A DNA stretch of 64,000 nucleotides from DAOULT01 sp964646625. Lineage in GTDB: Bacteria; Chloroflexota; Anaerolineae; CAZYHC01. Position 1 is the stretch's first letter. Each line of letters begins with the position of its first letter. Shown piece by piece: positions 50,079-57,795 of the stretch. Location: contig CAZYHC010000002.1 of the NCBI GenBank assembly GCA_964646625.1, positions 124,001-188,000 on the forward strand, given 5' to 3'. Made by a program: the position numbers and the translations under genes. Under the pieces are notes generated by a model. That model worked only from the letters and a program-made list of their open reading frames with translations, was not told the DNA's origin and ran no database searches.

Positions 50079-50990
50079 CTACGTAAGGCCAAACAATAGC
50101 CCAATTCCGCCCAGCGCCACCAGCACGCCCACAATAGCCCTGGGGCTGATCTTTTCTCCTCTCCAGGCGGCAATGGGGAGTACAAACAGCGGGCTGGTGG
50201 CCAAAAGGGCCTGAGCCGTTCCCGCGTTTGTCAATTTGAGGGACGTTTGCTGTAGCCAGATAGCCAGGTAGTTGCCGGCAAAGGTGGCAAAAACTATCAC
50301 TCCCCATAATCGCCTGGAGTGCTGGAGCTTCAGCCAGCGGCCCACTGGCTGCCGCGCCAATGGAATCCAAAAGAGCAGGGTCAGTACCCCGGCTGTTAAG
50401 CGCAAAAGTGTGCTCCACAAGGGGCTGATATTTGTCTGTATGAGCGCGGCGTGGGAGATGACCACTCCACTGGCCTGGGCCAGAGCAGCCAACGAGCCAA
50501 AGATGATACCTCGCCACAGGTGGGTTGGACCTTCAGATGCATTGGGCACCCGTTCGGTCACCACCCAGGCTACCCCCAACACAGTTAACGTAATGCCAGA
50601 CCAGGCAACGAGGCTCAGTATTTCCCCTAAAAAGATCAGGGCAATAAGTCCTGCTAACGGTGGAGCTAATGTCTCCAGCAGCAACGTCCGCCGTGCCCCT
50701 ATGCACTTCAGGGCCTCCAGGTAAGCCGTATCTCCCAGACCAATCCCCACCGCGCCGCTGAGCAGTATCAATCCCAAAGCGGAAGGCTCAATGGTCATTA
50801 GTGGATTGCCGCTCAGGATGAGGGTGAGGAGCAACATGATAATGGCAATTAGGCCTTTGACCAGGTTCAATTCCAGCGGGGGGATGTTTTTCCCCACGCG
50901 GCTGTACGCTACTGTGGCTAGCGCCCACAAAAAAGCGCCCCCGAGAGCTGCTAACTCACCTCTGAAATTTGCGATTAAGAAAACATTCAA
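50079..50990 (-). CDS. EamA/DMT-superfamily transporter
   Basis: 303 residues with ten membrane helices in two EamA repeats (GELAALGGAFLWALATVAYS at the start, ISPLWSTLLRLTAGVLTLLF in the second half). These proteins move metabolites or drugs across the membrane; substrate unknown. It lies inside the cargo that splits the complex III operon, in the same orientation as act genes. Confidence 0.88.
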   Translation of the reverse strand: MNVFLIANFRGELAALGGAFLWALATVAYSRVGKNIPPLELNLVKGLIAIIMLLLTLILSGNPLMTIEPSALGLILLSGAVGIGLGDTAYLEALKCIGARRTLLLETLAPPLAGLIALIFLGEILSLVAWSGITLTVLGVAWVVTERVPNASEGPTHLWRGIIFGSLAALAQASGVVISHAALIQTNISPLWSTLLRLTAGVLTLLFWIPLARQPVGRWLKLQHSRRLWGVIVFATFAGNYLAIWLQQTSLKLTNAGTAQALLATSPLFVLPIAAWRGEKISPRAIVGVLVALGGIGLLFGLT

Positions 50991-51036
50991 TGATGGGATG
51001 AGTTATGCCCTCCAAGCTTTCCTGTTAAAAGGCCAT

Positions 51037-51573
51037 TTATACGACTTTGCAACACCCTGTTTCTTGGAGCAGCCCCAACACCTGTTCGGCAGTGGTATCG
51101 AGATTTCCTTTGCGGACTTCTATAATCGATACGTTAGGCAAAGATTTGATCGTATCGGTAAAGGGAGTTCTGCGTTTGACAATAGATCCAAACACGACCA
51201 CGTTGCTCTCCAAGGCGTCCAGCACGGCCTGACGGAACTTCTCAGAGAGCATTTCCATTGGGCCTATCTCGTCAATGACGACAATATCCTTATCGAGAAC
51301 GGCGTTCCGGATGCAATCCACTGCAATGGAATCCAGGGCCGAGATATCCACTCCATACTTGCCAACGCGAAAAGGGCTGTTAATATCCACGTGGGCTAAC
51401 GTCGCTTCGCACCCATCGAGCGTGATGAGCTTGAATCCTTTACGCTTACCTTTTTCGCGAATCTCTTGCGTATAAAACCCACCCACCTTACACAAGAGAC
51501 GTGACACAATTCGCTTGATCAAGGTGGTCTTGCCAGATCCAGGATGGCCTGTCAACAGGATCGCTCTGCCCAT
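51037..51573 (-). CDS. THEP1-type nucleoside-triphosphatase
   Basis: 178 residues with Walker A LTGHPGSGKTTLIKRI, Walker B VVIDEIGPMEML and the family segment VGGFYTQEIREKGKRKGFKL. THEP1 enzymes hydrolyse ATP/GTP; their cell role is unclear. It starts 5 bases after the BrnA-like stop. Confidence 0.92.
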   Translation of the reverse strand: MGRAILLTGHPGSGKTTLIKRIVSRLLCKVGGFYTQEIREKGKRKGFKLITLDGCEATLAHVDINSPFRVGKYGVDISALDSIAVDCIRNAVLDKDIVVIDEIGPMEMLSEKFRQAVLDALESNVVVFGSIVKRRTPFTDTIKSLPNVSIIEVRKGNLDTTAEQVLGLLQETGCCKVV

Positions 51574-51578
51574 TCGCC

Positions 51579-51890
51579 TTACTCATTCTGATTGGTGTAC
51601 CTTCCTGTCGCCCCTGCTCTGATTTCCTCAATAATTGCCGAGACTTCTTCTTCCGAGTGGATATGTCGCGCTAAAACCTCGGCTGTCGTTTCGAGCACGC
51701 GGTCTGGAAACAGCCTGGTCAGGTCTTGCCGCAGCCCATGCCCGATATACAACTTTATCAAGGCCTGGTAGGACATATCGCGACTCTCGGCCACCTTCTT
51801 GAGCGAAGCCAGTGTGTCTGTCGGTATTCGGATGGATATTGTTTGCGACGGGCGGTGGCGGATATGCAGTTCTGGTTCAGGCTTCTTCAT
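51579..51890 (-). CDS. brnA: BrnA-type antitoxin
   Basis: 103 residues from ATG 51890 (MKKPEPELHIRHRPSQTISI). The ribbon-helix-helix part is IRIPTDTLASLKKVAESRDM and SYQALIKLYIGHGLRQDL. It overlaps the BrnT gene by 14 bases. BrnA neutralises BrnT and represses the pair. Confidence 0.82.
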   Translation of the reverse strand: MKKPEPELHIRHRPSQTISIRIPTDTLASLKKVAESRDMSYQALIKLYIGHGLRQDLTRLFPDRVLETTAEVLARHIHSEEEVSAIIEEIRAGATGRYTNQNE

Positions 51891-52176
51891 ACAATTTCCT
51901 CTCATGACGTGTTGCCGGGCGTGCGGAGATGATGCGCGTCCGCTTGCCACGTTCCGTATAAACTACCAGCAAAAGGCGTTGTGACAGTGAGTACCCTAAA
52001 ATGAAGTCGCGTTGCTCGTCATCAATGGAAGCATCGCCAAATTGATAGAACGGATCGAAAAATGATTCCGCTGCTTCTTCGAAGGTTATCCCATGCTTGT
52101 CTGCATTGCTACGAGCCTTACGTTCGTCCCACTCGAATTCGATGCCTTGGAGTCGGTAGATGACATCCATTTGCAA
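51877..52176 (-). CDS. brnT: BrnT-family RNase toxin
   Basis: 99 residues with the BrnT pattern FEWDERKARSNADKHGITFE, FFDPFYQFGDASIDDEQRDF, LGYSLSQRLLLVVYTERGKR and IISARPATRHERKLYEE. BrnT is a RelE-like ribonuclease. It is the first gene of the cargo after the actB-like gene (31-base gap). Confidence 0.9.
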   Translation of the reverse strand: MQMDVIYRLQGIEFEWDERKARSNADKHGITFEEAAESFFDPFYQFGDASIDDEQRDFILGYSLSQRLLLVVYTERGKRTRIISARPATRHERKLYEEA

Positions 52177-52207
52177 TCAAGGATACATATAAATCATGAA
52201 CGTTCGA

Positions 52208-54397
52208 CTAATGCCCCTCGCGCAGATACTCCATTCCTTCAGCGTTTTCCAGGCGAGCCAGGGCGTGTTGACGGCCAGTGGGAACGATCCGCACCCGCGT
52301 CGCGGCCCAGGCCAGCGCGCCCGTAGCCTCGTCGGCGGCCGGGGCCAGCAATTTTACGGGGTTGCTCCCCCGTCCCCTGGCGTACCGCCCGTAGCGCTCG
52401 TGTCCCTGGCCGAGGGGCATAGCCACCACCTCCTCCCGGATTCCAGGGTAGAGGTACACAATGGCCTCCACCTCGCCGGCCGGCGAGATCACCTTAACGA
52501 TGTCTTCGTCCTTCACGCCCAATTGATGAGCGGTGTGCGGGTGTATCTCGATCCAGGTCTGCCAGACGACGGTGGTCATGGGGTCCGGGGTTTCCTGCAA
52601 CCACGACTTGTTGGCCCCGCGTCCATCGAACAGGGAGATGGACGGATACAGGTGCAGGTGGAAAGGATACTCAGCCGGGTCGCCCTCGAAGGTGGGGGTA
52701 GCCAGGGTCAATGGCGCGTCGAAGGCTGCGCTGGCCGCCGGAGCTCGTCTATGTTCTCTTGCGGGCCACCAGCCGCCGCGCCGGCGCCAGTTGGTCCAGG
52801 ATGCTTCATCCGATATCCCTTCATCTCGCCAGGCGCCGGTCATCTCTTTGAGGAATGCAACTTCGTTGGGCCAGGGCAGAGCCTGGCTCAGGTCGCCGCC
52901 CCACTGGTCGGCCACCGCCAGCAAAACGTCCACGGTGGCGCGGGTGTCGTGCAGGGGGCGCATGACGGGCTGTTGTCCGCTGATCAGCGACCGGTCGGCG
53001 AGGGGGAGGACGTGATAGCCCCAGCCTTCCAGGGTGGTATGGTCTGGCAGAATCAGATCGGCCTGGGCTGTTGTCTCGTCCATAGAGAAGTTGAAGGAGA
53101 CAACGAAAGGCACATTAGCCAGGGCCTCGGCGAAACCGGCGGCCATCGGCAGTTCGAAGAGGGGATTGGCGCCATGTATGAGCAGCACCTCTACCCGCCC
53201 GGCGGCCATGTCCTCGATCAGGGCGCGGACGTGGGCAAAGTTTGAGGGAGGCGACGAGGTGAACCCCTCGGCTGTGATCTCGGGGGGCAGAAAAACGCCG
53301 CCCGGCTGCCCCAATTGAGCCAGGATTAGATTGAGAGCCTGCACTGCGGTCAAGGCCGCGGTGCCGTTGTGCTGCGCGGCCAACGCCCCGCCGGGGATGG
53401 CTACCTGGCTGGATGCGCCGGCAAAGATTCGGGCCAGGCGTTCCAGTTCCTCGACGGAGATGCCGCTGGCTTCTGATACCTCAGCCACGCTCACCTGCTC
53501 GTAGAGCGCGGCCTTATCCTCTTGCCCCGATCCCTGCTCGGTGATAATTTTGCCCAGGGCCAGGGCCACCAGCCCCTCCGTGCCAGGGCGGACAGGCACC
53601 CATTCGTCGGCATTGGCCGCGGTGCTGGAGTAGCGGGGTTCGAACTGGACCAGATAGCCCCGCTTTCCGAGCGCCCCCCGGCGCATCTGGGCGTAGGCCC
53701 GGCTGTAGCTCACCGGAGAGAGCCAGGTCTCCAAAAAGTTGGCCCCGAAGGAAAAGACCACCTCGGTATTGGCAATGTCGAAGAGGGGCAGGGCCGGTGC
53801 GTCGAACAATTGTTGGCCGGCCTGGACTAGCGCCTGGCGGCCTTCCAGTTCATCGCCCAGGGCGTAGATCGCCGGCGGCGGAGCGCCCAGGGCCTCCAGG
53901 AAGCGGCTGACCACCACCGACAGGTGAGTGGACAGATTGCCGCCCAGAAAGGCCACGCCCTCCGGGGCGGCAGCTTTCAACTGCTCGATCAGTAATGCGA
54001 GCGCATCCTCCCAGGAGAGGGGTTCAAATTGTTGAGAGCCACGCTCCCCCGTCTGCCGAACGGCGTGGCGCAGACGATCAGGATCGTAAAGCTCCTGCAA
54101 GGCGGCCTGTCCCCTGGCGCAGAGCTTGCCCCGATTTAGAGGGTGCAGGGGATTGCCCTCGATCTTGCGCGCCCGCCCGTTGCTGAGGCGCACGATGATG
54201 CCGCACCCGGCTGAGCACTGGCGGCAGGTGCTGGCGTACCACAGATTCTCGCCGGGCAGTCCTTCTTCGGGGGGTCTGGCGTAGGATTCCAGGTACTCGG
54301 TCTGCTGCAAGTTGACGGTACAGCCGCTGACGACGGAAGCAGCGGCGGTCAGGGCACTGACCTTTAAGAATTTCCGTCGCGTCCATTTTTGTGACAT
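52208..54397 (-). CDS. actB: Alternative complex III molybdopterin-oxidoreductase-like subunit (N-terminal half of ActB)
   Basis: 729 residues. A twin-arginine signal (WTRRKFLKVSALTAAASVVS) is followed by Cys (SGC, lipobox-like). Then comes CRQCSAGCGIIVRLSNGRAR with KLCARG, a cluster-type Cys set, and the body of a molybdopterin-family fold (FSFGANFLETWLSPVSYSRA, AALTAVQALNLILAQLGQPG). In solved complexes this domain binds no molybdenum. It follows the multihaem cytochrome by 8 bases. Its ferredoxin half is displaced to 48899-49606. Confidence 0.92.
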   Translation of the reverse strand: MSQKWTRRKFLKVSALTAAASVVSGCTVNLQQTEYLESYARPPEEGLPGENLWYASTCRQCSAGCGIIVRLSNGRARKIEGNPLHPLNRGKLCARGQAALQELYDPDRLRHAVRQTGERGSQQFEPLSWEDALALLIEQLKAAAPEGVAFLGGNLSTHLSVVVSRFLEALGAPPPAIYALGDELEGRQALVQAGQQLFDAPALPLFDIANTEVVFSFGANFLETWLSPVSYSRAYAQMRRGALGKRGYLVQFEPRYSSTAANADEWVPVRPGTEGLVALALGKIITEQGSGQEDKAALYEQVSVAEVSEASGISVEELERLARIFAGASSQVAIPGGALAAQHNGTAALTAVQALNLILAQLGQPGGVFLPPEITAEGFTSSPPSNFAHVRALIEDMAAGRVEVLLIHGANPLFELPMAAGFAEALANVPFVVSFNFSMDETTAQADLILPDHTTLEGWGYHVLPLADRSLISGQQPVMRPLHDTRATVDVLLAVADQWGGDLSQALPWPNEVAFLKEMTGAWRDEGISDEASWTNWRRRGGWWPAREHRRAPAASAAFDAPLTLATPTFEGDPAEYPFHLHLYPSISLFDGRGANKSWLQETPDPMTTVVWQTWIEIHPHTAHQLGVKDEDIVKVISPAGEVEAIVYLYPGIREEVVAMPLGQGHERYGRYARGRGSNPVKLLAPAADEATGALAWAATRVRIVPTGRQHALARLENAEGMEYLREGH

Positions 54398-54405
54398 CTA
54401 CATCC

Positions 54406-54960
54406 TCATTTGTGACAGGTGCTACAACTTATCAGGCGCTCCACCTTCTCAGCCTCCTGTTGACGATGGCAGTAGAGACAGAAGCCCATGTTAACGCGAT
54501 AGGCCTGCCGAACGACGTTCATCCTGCTGACGTCACCGTGGCAGGCCTCACAACTCACTCCGGCGGTCACGTGGGGACGGTGGCTGAAGTACACGAAATC
54601 GGGTTGATCGTAGGTCTTGGTCCAGCGCAGGGGCTGGCCTTCGTTCCAGAGCTCGGTCAGTAAGTTTACATAATTTTGACCTTCTGTGCTCGTGACCTGG
54701 ACGTTCTGATGGCAGCCCATACATTTCTGCACGGAGGGCACGCCAGCCACCGCGCCGTTGATCACACCAGGATGGCAGAAGACGCACGGCACGCCGGCCG
54801 CCACGTGCTTCTGATGGCTAAAACGCAAGCTGTCGCCGCTGGTGGTTCGCGCCGCCGCCCAGCCTTGCCAGGCGAGAATGAGGGCCACGAGGAATAACAC
54901 AAACAGGACGGCGACGAACCTCCAACGCAGCTTGCGTCGAACAGGGTGAGTTTCTGTCAT
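54406..54960 (-). CDS. actA: Alternative complex III multihaem cytochrome c, ActA-like
   Basis: 184 residues from ATG 54960 (MTETHPVRRKLRWRFVAVLF), with one N-terminal anchor helix. Five CxxCH motifs (CVFCH, CMGCH, CEACH, CLYCH, CSTCH) and paired distal His (FSHQKHV, FSHRPHV) show a pentahaem cytochrome of the c7/c3 type. It is the first gene of the operon; its promoter is at 55022-55051. Confidence 0.93.
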   Translation of the reverse strand: MTETHPVRRKLRWRFVAVLFVLFLVALILAWQGWAAARTTSGDSLRFSHQKHVAAGVPCVFCHPGVINGAVAGVPSVQKCMGCHQNVQVTSTEGQNYVNLLTELWNEGQPLRWTKTYDQPDFVYFSHRPHVTAGVSCEACHGDVSRMNVVRQAYRVNMGFCLYCHRQQEAEKVERLISCSTCHK

Positions 54961-55021
54961 AGATAACTTTGCTCCTTGGTCACTGCCCCAGAATCGATCT
55001 CGCCCATGCAATATTGTTAGT

Positions 55022-55051
55022 ATTATACCATAGAGGTTTCAATTTCGTCAA
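55022..55051 (-). promoter_or_regulatory. Promoter of the alternative complex III operon
   Basis: On the minus strand TTGACG (55051-55046), 18-base spacer, TATGGTATAAT with TATAAT at 55027-55022, about 60 bases upstream of ActA. Confidence 0.7.
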
Positions 55052-55132
55052 GGCGTGGACGTTTTGTGAAATTTGTCACTTTTGCTCTTTTTTCACGAAC
55101 CGGGTCTGTGGAGTCTCGATAATTCCGTTAAT

Positions 55133-56713
55133 TTAGTTCATAGGCCTCAAGTCGTCGGTCAGTGCCCGCGTGCTGAACATCACCTCGGGATTGAGCAGGT
55201 CGTCCGGGTCGAAGATTTCCTTCACCCGGCGCATGTAGCCGATCATCGTCTCTCCCCACTCCCGCGCCAGGTAGGGGGTGCGCAGGCGTCCCATGCCGTG
55301 TTCGGCGGTGATCGTGCCATCGTAACGCAACACCGCCTCGTACACCTCGTCGGCCACGCGAGTGAGCAGGGCGGGCAGGTCGGGGTCGTTGGGGTCGAAG
55401 AGGGGGCGCAGGTGCAGGTTGCCGCTGCCCGCGTGGCCGTAGATGGCCGCCACCAGGCCGTGCCGGGCAAAGATGGCTTCCACATCGCGAATGAAATCAG
55501 CCAGGTGGGCCACGTCCACCCCCACATCGTTGACCAGCGACAGGGCCTTGCGGTCGCGGCGGTAACCGAGTATGGCAGGTAACAGCCCTTTGCGCACCTT
55601 CCACAGCCACGCCTGTTCCTCTTCATCCTCGACGGTGATCGGCGGCCGGGCCAGGTCGTAACCATTCTCCTTTAGCAGCCTCTCCACCTGGGCGATCTGC
55701 TCGTGCCGCTCCGGCCCCTCATACTCGACCAGGAGCAGGTGGGCTTCGCCGTCGGGCACCTCCAGGTCTGGCTGACGCTTCCTGACAATGGTGATGGTTC
55801 TGTGGTTGATCACCTCGATGGCGGCCACCTCCAGGGATTTGATGTGCTGCACGGCGTCGCCGGCTTGGTGCAGGTTGCGGAAGTAGAGCATGGTGGTGGC
55901 TTTCCCTTCGACGTAAGGCTCAGCCCGCAGAGTCGCCTGGGTGATTACGCCCAGGGTGCCCACGCTGCCCACCATAAGCTGGGCCACGAACTCCCCGACC
56001 TGCCGATGGCGCAGGAAGGTGAACAGGTTGTACCCGCTGGCTAATTTCATGTTCTGGCGCGCCTCCAGCCGCCGCACCGCCTGGGCGTCGGCCAGGATCG
56101 TATCACGCAGGGCCAGGACGCCCTCACGGATGCGGGGGGGAATGCTTTCCTCGTCGGCGGTGTCCACCACCTGGCCCTCGACGGTGACGAATTGCAGATG
56201 GCGCAGGTAGCGGTCGATGGAACCGTGCTTGAGGGCGTGGGGGCCGCTGGCCTTGGTGGCGACGTTTCCCCCCAATAGACAGATAGCCCCGCTCGAAGGG
56301 TCGGCCGGCAGGTAGAGGCCCCGTTCCCGCAGAAAGTGTTGCAGATCGTTGTGGAGCAGGCCAGGCTCGACGGTCACCTGAGGCTCGCCGCCCACCTGGT
56401 CAAAGCCGAGCACGCGGTTCATCGGCCCGGCCTTGCTAAAGGCCAGGATGATGCCTCGTCCCAGGGAGCTGCCCGTCGTGCTGCTGCCCCCGGCCCGCGG
56501 GGTGAGGGGGATGCCTTCCTGGCGGGTGAAACGCACCACCGCCACCACGTCTTCCAGGTCGCGGGGGATGACCACGGCCAGGGGACGGACCTGATACATG
56601 CTCTGGTCGGTGGCGTAGCGGGCGAGGGCCTTTTCGTCCACCAGCACTTCGCCGTTTACTCGTGGCCCTAGAGCCTGGCCTATTTTCTCGCTCGATGGTA
56701 CTTTTAAGGGCAT
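55133..56713 (-). CDS. FAD-linked oxidase (GlcD/D-lactate dehydrogenase family)
   Basis: 526 residues from ATG 56713 (MPLKVPSSEKIGQALG). The FAD_binding_4 domain has LTPRAGGSSTTGSSLGRGII and GNVATKASGPHALKHG; the C-terminal FAD-oxidase domain ends with TAEHGMGRLRTPYLAREWGE. It oxidises a 2-hydroxyacid (lactate, glycolate or 2-hydroxyglutarate). There is no fused iron-sulfur CCG domain. It follows isocitrate dehydrogenase by 2 bases, so electrons from a TCA-linked hydroxyacid may feed the quinone pool oxidised by the adjacent complex III. Confidence 0.88.
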   Translation of the reverse strand: MPLKVPSSEKIGQALGPRVNGEVLVDEKALARYATDQSMYQVRPLAVVIPRDLEDVVAVVRFTRQEGIPLTPRAGGSSTTGSSLGRGIILAFSKAGPMNRVLGFDQVGGEPQVTVEPGLLHNDLQHFLRERGLYLPADPSSGAICLLGGNVATKASGPHALKHGSIDRYLRHLQFVTVEGQVVDTADEESIPPRIREGVLALRDTILADAQAVRRLEARQNMKLASGYNLFTFLRHRQVGEFVAQLMVGSVGTLGVITQATLRAEPYVEGKATTMLYFRNLHQAGDAVQHIKSLEVAAIEVINHRTITIVRKRQPDLEVPDGEAHLLLVEYEGPERHEQIAQVERLLKENGYDLARPPITVEDEEEQAWLWKVRKGLLPAILGYRRDRKALSLVNDVGVDVAHLADFIRDVEAIFARHGLVAAIYGHAGSGNLHLRPLFDPNDPDLPALLTRVADEVYEAVLRYDGTITAEHGMGRLRTPYLAREWGETMIGYMRRVKEIFDPDDLLNPEVMFSTRALTDDLRPMN

Positions 56714-56715
56714 GT

Positions 56716-57735
56716 CTACAGCGCGGCGATGATGGCGTCGGCCATCTCCTGGGTGCCGACGGCGGTCGGGTCGTCGCGGGAGGGCTTCAGGTCGTAGGTC
56801 ACGTTCCGGCCCTCGGCGATGACCTTCGCCACCGCCGCCTCCACCCGCTCGGCAGCCTGGCGTTCGCCCAGGTGACGCAGCATCAACGCTCCGGTGAGGA
56901 TGGTAGCCACCGGGTTGATCTTGTTCTGGCCCGCGTACCTGGGGGCGGAGCCGTGCACCGGCTCGAAGACCGCCAACTCGCGGCCGATGTTCGCTCCAGG
57001 GGCCACCCCCAACCCCCCCACCAACCCCGAACACAGATCGCTGATGATGTCTCCGAACAGATTGGGCATCACCAGCACGTCGTAGTCGTGGGGCCGCTGG
57101 ACCAATTGCATACACATGTTGTCCACGATGCGGTCCTCGAACTCCACGTCGGGGTAGTCCGCCGCCACTTGCTGGGCCACCCGCAGGAACAGCCCATCGG
57201 TGGCCTTGAGGATGTTGGCCTTGTGTACGGCCGTCACCTTGCGGCGACCGTTGGCGCGAGCGTAGTCGAAGGCAAAGCGCACGATGCGCTCGCTGGCGGG
57301 CCGGGTGATGATGCGGATGGACTCGGCGGCCACGTCGGGGATCACGTCGTGCTCGATGCCCGCATACAGGCCCTCGGTGTTCTCGCGCACCACCACCAGG
57401 TCCAGGCCTTCGTAACAGCCGGGGATGCCTTCCATAGAGCGGGCCGGACGCAGGTTAGCGTAGAGGTCCAGCGCCTTGCGGAGGGCTACGTTGACGCTGC
57501 GGAAGCCGGTGCCGATGGGCGTGGTGATGGGCCCTTTCAAGGCCACCTTGTTGGCGCGGACGGAGTCGAGCACGGCCTCCGGCAGCGGCGTGCCGTACTT
57601 TTCCATCACCTCGGCCCCGGCCTCCTGCACGTCCCACTCAAATTCGACCCCTGTGGCTTCCAGCACCCGGCGCGTGGCGGTGGTGACTTCGGGGCCGATG
57701 CCGTCGCCGGGGATCAACGTTACACGATAGGACAT
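56716..57735 (-). CDS. NAD-type isocitrate dehydrogenase (IDH/IPMDH family)
   Basis: 339 residues from the Met of MSYRVTLIPGDGIGPEV (57735); an upstream in-frame ATG at 57753 adds 6 residues and lies next to the repeat. GFRSVNVALRKALDLYANLR with the substrate Ser/Asn pair favours isocitrate over isopropylmalate, and NLFGDIISDLCSGLVGGLGV is the family signature. VFEPVHGSAPRYAGQNKINP suggests NAD rather than NADP. The aconitase and citrate synthase neighbours support an oxidative TCA role. Confidence 0.88.
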   Translation of the reverse strand: MSYRVTLIPGDGIGPEVTTATRRVLEATGVEFEWDVQEAGAEVMEKYGTPLPEAVLDSVRANKVALKGPITTPIGTGFRSVNVALRKALDLYANLRPARSMEGIPGCYEGLDLVVVRENTEGLYAGIEHDVIPDVAAESIRIITRPASERIVRFAFDYARANGRRKVTAVHKANILKATDGLFLRVAQQVAADYPDVEFEDRIVDNMCMQLVQRPHDYDVLVMPNLFGDIISDLCSGLVGGLGVAPGANIGRELAVFEPVHGSAPRYAGQNKINPVATILTGALMLRHLGERQAAERVEAAVAKVIAEGRNVTYDLKPSRDDPTAVGTQEMADAIIAAL

Positions 57736-57756
57736 TTTACTTCTCTCCTGCATCCA

Positions 57757-57789
57757 AGGTGCCTGGCACTTCCAAAGTGCCAGGCACCT
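57757..57789. repeat. GTGCCTGGCAC palindrome, copy 4
   Basis: AGGTGCCTGGCACTT (57757-57771) and AAGTGCCAGGCACCT (57775-57789) are perfectly complementary around 3 bases. It fills the 60-base gap between aconitase and isocitrate dehydrogenase genes, and could tune expression of the second by forming an mRNA hairpin. Confidence 0.9.
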
Positions 57790-57795
57790 GACATT

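Noticed and set aside
55133..57115. A longer reading of the FAD oxidase beginning within isocitrate dehydrogenase
   Set aside because: The first 134 codons are out-of-frame isocitrate dehydrogenase sequence; the domain starts at ATG 56713.
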